A stretch of DNA of 20,244 nucleotides from an uncultured Pirellulaceae bacterium (GTDB lineage Bacteria; Planctomycetota; Planctomycetia; Pirellulales; Pirellulaceae), in assembly GCA_934255105.1 (NCBI GenBank), contig CAKQNH010000007.1, positions 1-20,244 on the forward strand, written 5' to 3'. Shown here piece after piece: positions 15,097 to 20,244 of the stretch. A program made the position numbers and the translations under genes. The stretch's first letter is position 1. Every line of letters begins with the position of its first letter. Under the pieces are notes generated by a model, which saw only the letters and a list, made by a program, of their open reading frames with translations, searched no databases and was not told the origin of the DNA.

Positions 15097-16059
15097 ATGC
15101 TTGAACTAGCCCGCAGATGCGGTGGGGCATTGCTACCGTTGCTAGCTGGATATCTTTTCGCGAGCCTTCCCGCGTGTCTCGCGCAAGGCCACGCGCCCGC
15201 TGATCGACCGGACGCTGCTGAGCGGGCAGGTGCAGAGCGGGCAGTTGCAGAGCCGAAAGTTGCAGAGCGGGCACCATCGTTTAGATCGACGACGAGCGAG
15301 ATAGAGCGTCCCATTCGCGCTGAGCGCAATCTGGTCTTCCGCCGAGTGGGAGGCGCTGACGTGACGGCAGATTTGTTCCGCCCCGATGATCAGGCAGTCT
15401 ACCCGCTGGTAATTGTCATTCATGGCGGCGCATGGTCGGCGGGAGATAAGTGGCAAGTGGGCGATCACGCACGCGAATTAGCACAAGCTGGATTTGTGGC
15501 GTTGGCGATCAATTATCGCTTGGCCCCTGCCCATCCATTGCCCGACCAGATCGACGACTGCCGCGCGGCCTTGCTGTGGGGGGCCGAGCAGGCTGCGCAA
15601 TGGCGGGCCGATGCATCGCGTATATGTCTGTGGGGCTACTCTGCCGGCGGTCATCTGTCCGCGTTGCTGGCCACCGATCCGCAGGCCGGCGATCCGCCGA
15701 TCTGTGCTGTGGTGGCTGGCGGTACACCCTGTGACTTCGACTTTCTACCTAGCGACAGCACTGCCCTAGCGCACGTCTTTGGTGGTACGCGAGCGGACAT
15801 TCCAGCGGTCTATCAGCAAGCCTCTCCCATCGCGCACGTCACCCCGCAATCGCCACCATTCTTCTTCTTTCACGGTGAAAGCGACGCCTTGGTTCCCGCT
15901 GCCAGCAGTCAACGCATGCACCAGCGACTGCGCGAGGTGGGCGTTGAGAGCGTCTACCATCTAGTCCCCGGTCGCGGCCATCTGTTGACATTTATCGATT
16001 TCAACTCGCGCCGTTTAGCGATTGACTTCCTGCGCGCTCAAACCACGGACACTCCCTAA
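15097..16059 (+). CDS. Exported alpha/beta-hydrolase, esterase-like
   Basis: A 320-residue hydrolase. It opens with a signal peptide (about 1-30, hydrophobic LLPLLAGYLFASLPACLA), then a variable linker of four five-residue repeats (AERAG, AERAV, AEPKV, AERAP). The catalytic domain has the HGG oxyanion motif (HGGAWSAGDK, from H109), nucleophile S182 in GYSAGG, D263 in GESDALVP and H295 in GRGHLL, a complete triad. The HGGAW plus GYSAGG combination places it with the hormone-sensitive-lipase and feruloyl/acetyl-xylan esterase-like group; the true substrate is unknown. ATG 15097 is preferred to ATG 15061 because AGAGG lies seven bases upstream and the signal peptide starts there. Its stop overlaps the next gene's start by one base. 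Confidence 0.88.
   Translation: MLELARRCGGALLPLLAGYLFASLPACLAQGHAPADRPDAAERAGAERAVAEPKVAERAPSFRSTTSEIERPIRAERNLVFRRVGGADVTADLFRPDDQAVYPLVIVIHGGAWSAGDKWQVGDHARELAQAGFVALAINYRLAPAHPLPDQIDDCRAALLWGAEQAAQWRADASRICLWGYSAGGHLSALLATDPQAGDPPICAVVAGGTPCDFDFLPSDSTALAHVFGGTRADIPAVYQQASPIAHVTPQSPPFFFFHGESDALVPAASSQRMHQRLREVGVESVYHLVPGRGHLLTFIDFNSRRLAIDFLRAQTTDTP
15217..15276 (+). repeat. In-frame coding repeat, four 15-bp units
   Basis: Four contiguous 15-base units start GCTGAGCGG or GCAGAGC and encode AERAG, AERAV, AEPKV and AERAP. They lie between the signal peptide and the catalytic domain, so copy-number change would only lengthen or shorten the linker without shifting the frame. Confidence 0.8.
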
Positions 16060-16910
16060 TGCTCGACCGCGAAGAGTACGTCGAACAAGCCTATTTCTTC
16101 CGCATTCTGCTGGAGCGTCTGGGGCAGAATATTCCGCTGCAAGAATTGATGGAGCAGGTCAAATACGAACTACTGGCGTCGACCAAACTGCCGCTGGCCA
16201 TTGACCATCTACTGGGAGAACTCAGACACTCGGGGCAAATGCACGCTGGCATGAAGATGCTCAGCCACTATTTCGTACCGTTTCAGACGTTTTTAGTCGC
16301 ACAGGCCGAAGCGGACCGCGGACGCTTTGACTATCGCACCGCACTGCAGATCCTGGCCGCCGAGTCCCACTATCGGACCCAGGAGCAATTCGTACCACAG
16401 GGACTGTTTTTTTTCCAGTTTGAAGCGATCTCGCGCAATCGATTGAACTATGACCAGGGGCTGACAGCCATGAGCGAAGACCCCGCCTATCCAGCAGACT
16501 GGCAGGAGTGGTTGTTGATCCTGCGGCGACAACTCGGTTTTATCGATGTGGCGGACATGATCTTTGTGCGTAGCCAACTCTATTATGACCGTCGCCAGCG
16601 GTTCGCCGACGAACCGACCGAAGCTCCCGTTTTGTTTGGTTTGGCCGAGGGGAAGATTGCCAATTCAAATCGCCGCAAGGACCCACAGTTCCTCTTCTCC
16701 GCCATGCAGCGACACCTGGGCTATCCCGTCGTCCCCAAGCTGGAGGCTATCGATCCGCTGCCGTCCTTGATCCCACTCATGCAGCGCCGCCTCGAGCGAT
16801 TGGAGCTGCGCATCAAGCTCATGGAAGAGGATCAGCGTGGGAGCCTGGACATCACCAAGTATTATCGCGGCGGAAAAGCCGTTCCCCCTGGGGATGACCT
16901 GCTGGAGTAA
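16059..16910 (+). CDS. Conserved protein of unknown function, coupled to the hydrolase gene
   Basis: A 283-residue, probably cytoplasmic protein with no signal peptide and no membrane helix. I do not recognise a named domain. It seems mostly alpha-helical and is rich in aromatic residues (EQAYFFRILLERLGQN at the start, HYFVPFQTFLVAQAEADRGRFDYRTALQIL in two adjoining pieces around 75-105, LFGLAEGKIANSNRRKDP near 200, and a charged helical C-terminus). My impression is that similar proteins occur across planctomycetes; that is from memory and not checked. The start ATG shares one base with the stop of the hydrolase gene (TAATG), so translation is very likely coupled and the two products are made together. 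Nothing in the sequence indicates an enzyme. Confidence 0.85.
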   Translation: MLDREEYVEQAYFFRILLERLGQNIPLQELMEQVKYELLASTKLPLAIDHLLGELRHSGQMHAGMKMLSHYFVPFQTFLVAQAEADRGRFDYRTALQILAAESHYRTQEQFVPQGLFFFQFEAISRNRLNYDQGLTAMSEDPAYPADWQEWLLILRRQLGFIDVADMIFVRSQLYYDRRQRFADEPTEAPVLFGLAEGKIANSNRRKDPQFLFSAMQRHLGYPVVPKLEAIDPLPSLIPLMQRRLERLELRIKLMEEDQRGSLDITKYYRGGKAVPPGDDLLE

Positions 16911-16946
16911 CAGCAGCGGGACAAAGGCGACCGTCGCGGGCATTTG

Positions 16947-17008
16947 TAGCCGAAGTCGCCAGTCCTTGGATATACCACGCGAATTCCAAAGTCTGGCGAC
17001 TTCGGCTA
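16947..17008. repeat. Palindromic element, GAAGTCGCCA theme, copy 2
   Basis: TAGCCGAAGTCGCCAG (16947-16962) and CTGGCGACTTCGGCTA (16993-17008) are perfect reverse complements, and pairing continues inward to about 24 bases at 22 matches. It begins 37 bases after the unknown-function gene, in a 267-base gap. The rest of that gap holds a small hairpin (TGCCGC-GCT-GCGGCA, 17077-17091) and a -10-like TACAAT at 17040-17045. A terminator role is possible, but there is no T tract. Confidence 0.8.
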
Positions 17009-17177
17009 TGGCGTTAGTCCAGCTTGCAGAGACTTCGGTTACAATGTTCCTATCGTATGGCTGCCCGCCTGCGTTGTGCCGCGCTGCGGCACCCCGTAGG
17101 CCTGTGCAGTGGCAGCCGTTTTCATACGCCAAGTTTTTCTCCCCAGCCAGTTCCACAGCCAATCAACAGGACCCACC

Positions 17178-18107
17178 ATGACACTTCAAAATTCGCTCGC
17201 GCTTCGCCGTCGTCACTTTCTTGCCGCTTCCACCGCCGCCCTGGCCGCCTTGTCCATGAGCCCCACTCAAGCCGCTGAACAGGCGGCGGTCAAGCACAGC
17301 GCACCGCCCAGACGCTTGCTCAAAACTCTCAAAATTGGCATGGTGCAGGTTCCGGGCGACTTGACCGCTAAATTTAAAGCGGTCAAAGCCGCAGGTTTTG
17401 ACGGTATCGAACTGAACAGTCCCGGAATCGACGTCGAAGCTACCCTGGACGCTATCGCCGCCAGCGGGCTGGTCGTCGATGGTTCGGTCTGTTCGACCCA
17501 CTGGAACGTTCGCCATTCCAGCCCCGATGCCGCCGAGCGAGCGCAAGCTTTGGCCGATTTGAAAATCGCCTTGCAGCAAACCAAGGCCGTGGGTGGGCAT
17601 ACAGTGCTGTTGGTCGTCGGGCATGGCAAGGATGGCACGCAAGAGGAGGTGTGGTCGCGCTCGGTCGAGAACATTAAACAAGCCCTACCACTGTGTGCCG
17701 AACTGGGAATGATCATCGCCATCGAGAACGTCTGGAACCAGTTCCTATACCAGCACGACGGGCCAGCCGATCAAACCGCCGATGCATTGGTCAAATATGT
17801 TGACGAATTCGATTCACCTTGGGTGGGCATGCAGTTCGATATTGGCAATCACTGGAAGTACGGTAGCCCAGGCGATTGGATCCGCACGCTGGGACGGCGA
17901 GTAGTCAAGTTGGACATCAAGGGGTTTTCGCGTGAAGCCGATAAGTTTACCGATATCACTGAGGGGGATCTCCCCTGGGCCGACGTTCGACAAGCCCTAG
18001 ATGATATCCACTTCCATGGCTGGGTCGCCGCGGAAGTTGGCGGCGGTGATGCCGAGCGACTGAAAAAGGTTGCGCAGCAAATTGATGTCGCATTAAACAT
18101 CGGTTGA
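17178..18107 (+). CDS. Tat-exported TIM-barrel sugar epimerase/isomerase-like protein
   Basis: A 309-residue protein of the xylose isomerase-like / AP-endonuclease 2 superfamily. The N-terminus has a twin-arginine signal (RRRHFLAAS at 10-18, hydrophobic AALAALSMS, cleavage near TQAA), so the folded protein is exported with its metal. The barrel starts at KIGMVQVPGD, with GFDGIELNSPG following. Metal-ligand candidates are E183 (AIENVWN), D221 (QFDIGNHW) and E286 (AAEVGGG). The position often held by histidine in this family reads KLDIKGF. The substrate is unknown; related planctomycete proteins are usually annotated only as sugar phosphate isomerase/epimerase. ATG 17178 is preferred over an open-frame ATG at 17109 because the Tat signal starts there and AGG lies seven bases upstream. 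Confidence 0.87.
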   Translation: MTLQNSLALRRRHFLAASTAALAALSMSPTQAAEQAAVKHSAPPRRLLKTLKIGMVQVPGDLTAKFKAVKAAGFDGIELNSPGIDVEATLDAIAASGLVVDGSVCSTHWNVRHSSPDAAERAQALADLKIALQQTKAVGGHTVLLVVGHGKDGTQEEVWSRSVENIKQALPLCAELGMIIAIENVWNQFLYQHDGPADQTADALVKYVDEFDSPWVGMQFDIGNHWKYGSPGDWIRTLGRRVVKLDIKGFSREADKFTDITEGDLPWADVRQALDDIHFHGWVAAEVGGGDAERLKKVAQQIDVALNIG

Positions 18108-18133
18108 GAAACTTTTTTCAGACCCCAGCGAGG

Positions 18134-18151
18134 CTTGCCCGCAAGGGCGAG
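18134..18151 (+). terminator. Hairpin with GCAA tetraloop after the epimerase-like gene
   Basis: CTTGCCC-GCAA-GGGCGAG can form a seven-pair stem (one T-G pair) closed by a GNRA tetraloop, 27 bases after the stop. No T tract follows. It could be a weak terminator or an mRNA 3' end stabiliser. Confidence 0.35.
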
Positions 18152-18160
18152 GACTTAAGC

Positions 18161-18236
18161 CGAAGCGGAAGTCGCCAAGACTTTCGGGTGTCCTGCTCAG
18201 CTTGGAAAACCGAAACCCTTGGCGAGTTCCGCTACG
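18161..18236. repeat. Palindromic element, GAAGTCGCCAAG theme, copy 3
   Basis: The arm at 18161-18187 (begins CGAAGCGGAAGTCGCCAAG) faces the arm at 18210-18236 (begins CCGAAACCCTTGGCGAG). They match at 23 of 27 bases around a 22-base loop. It lies 41 bases before glpD. The same left-arm core occurs at 13553-13567, and a shorter form at 16951-16961. Confidence 0.8.
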
Positions 18237-18276
18237 AGATAAAAACCTGCCGCAAAAACGCAATTAGAAAGATGTG

Positions 18277-19908
18277 ATGAATCGACAAGATTTGCTGAAC
18301 AAGCTGGATGCCGTGGGGCAACCCTGGGACGTGATCGTGCTGGGGGGTGGCGCTACCGGACTCGGTGCCGCGCTGGACGCTGCCAGTCGCGGGTATCGCG
18401 TAGCCCTGCTGGAAGCACACGATTTTGCCAAAGGGACATCCAGTCGGTCCACCAAATTGATCCACGGCGGCGTGCGCTATCTGCGCCAGGGGCAGATTAA
18501 AATGGTGCGCGAGTCGCTCCATGAACGGGGGCGTCTGCAGCGCAACGCACCACACATCGTGCATTCGCGGAAATTCGTCATTCCATCTTATCAAATGGGC
18601 AGCCGCTACTATTTCTATGCGGGCATGAAGGCCTATGATCTGCTGGCCGGGCGGTTGGGCTTTGAAGCCTCGCGACTGCTCAGCTCGCGACAAACGCTCG
18701 AAGCCCTTCCAACGCTCAATGCTCAGGGATTGCACGGCGGCGTGGCATACGCCGACGGGCAGTTCGACGATTCGCGACTCGCCGTCGCTTTGGCACAAAC
18801 GTTGGTCGAGCAGGGAGGCGTGCCAGTTAACTACGCCCCCTGCGTGCGTCTGCTATACAGCCACGGAAAAAGTGGACAACTCAACGGCGTGGTCGCCCGC
18901 GATAGCGAGACCGGCCGAGAATTCGAACTGCGTGGGCGCGTCGTGGTCAATGCTACCGGAGTCTTCGGCGAGTCCATCATGCGGCTCGATAGACCCGACG
19001 ATCAGCAGCCAGACCCAGCGGCGGGTAAACCGGATACCGACGGGCACGCGCGCATCGTGGCCAGCCAAGGCACGCACATCGTGTTGCCGCGCGAGTTTTT
19101 ACCGAGCACTTCCGCGATGCTCATTCCACACACCGACGATGCGCGCGTGCTGTTTGCCATTCCCTGGCACGGGCGGACGCTGTTCGGTACGACCGACAAC
19201 CGCGTTGAACAAATTAGCATCGAACCTCGACCGCTGGAAAGCGAGATCGAGTATTTGCTCGAACACGCTGGCCGCTTTCTGACCAAACAACCGCAACGCA
19301 GCGATATTCTTTCAGTCTTTGCGGGCCTGCGACCGTTGGTCGGACATTCATCGGGCACGGCGACCAGCAAGCTCTCGCGGGAACACGAAATCCTGACCTC
19401 TGCCAGTGGATTGATCACCGTCATCGGTGGCAAGTGGACCACCTACCGCAAGATGGGACAGGATGTGATTGATTTGGCCGCCCGCGTGGGCGGACTGAGC
19501 GCCAGCCCATCGCGGACGGCGAAACTTCCTCTGCACGGCGCACCGGCCGACGACACGGCGCGCTCCGCCTGGGATGCCGCCAGCGACGATCCACTGGACG
19601 TCTATGGCACCGACCGCCGCGGTCTGCTCGAATTGTCCGAGCAGCAAGCGGATTACGCAGTACCATTGGTTCCACAGTTGCCTTACATAACCGCACAGGT
19701 AGCTTGGGCGGTCGAGCACGAGATGGCCCGGACTGTCGAAGACGTCTTGTCGCGCCGCCTGCGCGCACTGCTACTCGATGCGCGGGCCAGTGTCGAAGCG
19801 GCACCCGCAGTCGCCTCGCTCATGCAGTCATTGCTGCACAAGGACGATAGCTGGCGCAACAATCAACTGGACACCTACCGCGATTTGGCGCAGCACTATA
19901 TGGCTTAA
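18277..19908 (+). CDS. glpD: Glycerol-3-phosphate dehydrogenase, FAD-dependent
   Basis: Oxidises sn-glycerol 3-phosphate to dihydroxyacetone phosphate and passes electrons to the quinone pool at the inner membrane. The 543-residue protein has the FAD-binding Rossmann motif (DVIVLGGGATGLGAALDA, about 18-35) ending in the acidic LLE. The GlpD-typical GTSSRSTKLIHGGVRYLRQG follows (about 53-72), then GLRPLVGHSSG and the GGKWTTYRKMG motif (about 388-398), with the C-terminal helical domain after about 420. The length is close to the usual 500-560. ATG 18277 is used; a GTG directly before it (18274) would add one residue. The gene appears monocistronic here, without glpF or glpK, and its stop overlaps that of the opposite gene. 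Confidence 0.95.
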   Translation: MNRQDLLNKLDAVGQPWDVIVLGGGATGLGAALDAASRGYRVALLEAHDFAKGTSSRSTKLIHGGVRYLRQGQIKMVRESLHERGRLQRNAPHIVHSRKFVIPSYQMGSRYYFYAGMKAYDLLAGRLGFEASRLLSSRQTLEALPTLNAQGLHGGVAYADGQFDDSRLAVALAQTLVEQGGVPVNYAPCVRLLYSHGKSGQLNGVVARDSETGREFELRGRVVVNATGVFGESIMRLDRPDDQQPDPAAGKPDTDGHARIVASQGTHIVLPREFLPSTSAMLIPHTDDARVLFAIPWHGRTLFGTTDNRVEQISIEPRPLESEIEYLLEHAGRFLTKQPQRSDILSVFAGLRPLVGHSSGTATSKLSREHEILTSASGLITVIGGKWTTYRKMGQDVIDLAARVGGLSASPSRTAKLPLHGAPADDTARSAWDAASDDPLDVYGTDRRGLLELSEQQADYAVPLVPQLPYITAQVAWAVEHEMARTVEDVLSRRLRALLLDARASVEAAPAVASLMQSLLHKDDSWRNNQLDTYRDLAQHYMA

Positions 19909-20244
19909 TCATCTAGCGAGTCGCCCGTGGCGTACTCCTTGAGCACTTCCAGATCGATGAATTCCAGGGCTGAGATGTGAGTCGCCAGCAGATTGAGCAA
20001 AGGTGCCATGCCAGCTTCGTAGGCCTCTTTCCAACGCAGCACGCACAAACACCAGCGATCGCCTTCTTTCAGTCCTGGAAAATCAAACAGCGGATTGGGG
20101 GTCGATAGATCGTTCCCCTTAAGCTTGGAAAACCGCAGGAAATCCTCGGTCATTTCGGCACACACCAGATGCATCCCCTCGTCGCTGGCACCCGTATTGC
20201 AACAACCGTCGCGGTAGAAGCCCGTCAGTGGCTGGGTGCTACAG
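19905..20244 (-). CDS. DUF2237 family protein, 5' end outside the window
   Basis: The frame continues past the window edge; 112 codons plus the stop are visible, probably lacking only about ten N-terminal residues. The family pattern is clear: CSTQPLTGFYRDGCCNTG, then GMHLVCAEMTEDFL, GNDLSTPNPLFDFPGLKEGD, RWCLCVLRWKEAYEAG and APLLNLLATH. DUF2237 proteins are small, cysteine-containing and widespread in bacteria; their function is not established. An internal ATG at 20174 should not be taken as the start, since conserved family residues precede it. The gene is convergent with glpD, and the two stop codons overlap within TTAA (19905-19908). Confidence 0.88.
   Translation of the reverse strand, partial: CSTQPLTGFYRDGCCNTGASDEGMHLVCAEMTEDFLRFSKLKGNDLSTPNPLFDFPGLKEGDRWCLCVLRWKEAYEAGMAPLLNLLATHISALEFIDLEVLKEYATGDSLDD

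Noticed and set aside
1..19908. Link between the DeoR-type regulator and glpD as a GlpR/GlpD pair
   Set aside because: They are about 18 kb apart, the regulator's effector domain is not visible, and no matching operator was recognised near glpD.

Overview
The window looks like chromosomal DNA of a planctomycete, probably Pirellulales or Rhodopirellula-like. The evidence is a DUF1559-domain protein, a very large Ser/Thr kinase carrying a C-terminal WD40-type propeller, few strong Shine-Dalgarno sites, exported enzymes with Sec or Tat signals, and intergenic spaces full of short GC-rich palindromes of the kind common in these genomes. This assignment is inference from gene content and not a database match. 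I see no tRNA, rRNA, CRISPR array, transposase, integrase or phage gene.

Layout from left to right. A minus-strand fragment holds the helix-turn-helix end of a DeoR-type regulator (1-154). A 500-base gene-free stretch follows, with a two-orientation cluster of palindromic repeats (341-543). Next come a cardiolipin synthase (660-2114, +) and, convergent to it, an exported DUF1559 protein (2196-3881, -). An array of 7-bp repeats then runs straight into the likely start of an ABC-exporter ATPase (4352-5125), which is followed by its ten-helix FtsX-type permease (5157-7664). The next gap (7665-8141) holds six 17-bp tandem repeats and a roughly 240-bp nested inverted repeat, then a promoter-like site for a sugar-acid dehydratase of the IlvD/Edd family (8142-9905). 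A transmembrane Ser/Thr kinase with a WD40 sensor region follows (10093-13428). It is convergent with the riboflavin enzyme ribBA (13703-14917, -), and the space between them is built from dispersed repeats.

The right part starts divergently from ribBA. It has an exported alpha/beta-hydrolase (15097-16059) translationally coupled to a conserved protein of unknown function (16059-16910), a Tat-exported TIM-barrel epimerase-like protein (17178-18107), glycerol-3-phosphate dehydrogenase glpD (18277-19908), and a DUF2237 protein (19905-20244, -, 5' end outside the window) that shares the four bases TTAA with the end of glpD.

Functionally this is a mix of housekeeping and lineage-specific genes with little operon structure. 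Cls and GlpD both touch glycerol phospholipid metabolism but lie far apart. The two clear co-transcribed pairs are the ABC ATPase with its permease and the hydrolase with the unknown protein. I found no defence island or obvious new multi-gene system. The most unusual material is in the intergenic DNA: at least four kinds of structured repeat, one palindrome theme (core GAAGTCGCCA) recurring in three separate gaps, and the heptamer array abutting an ABC transporter start codon.
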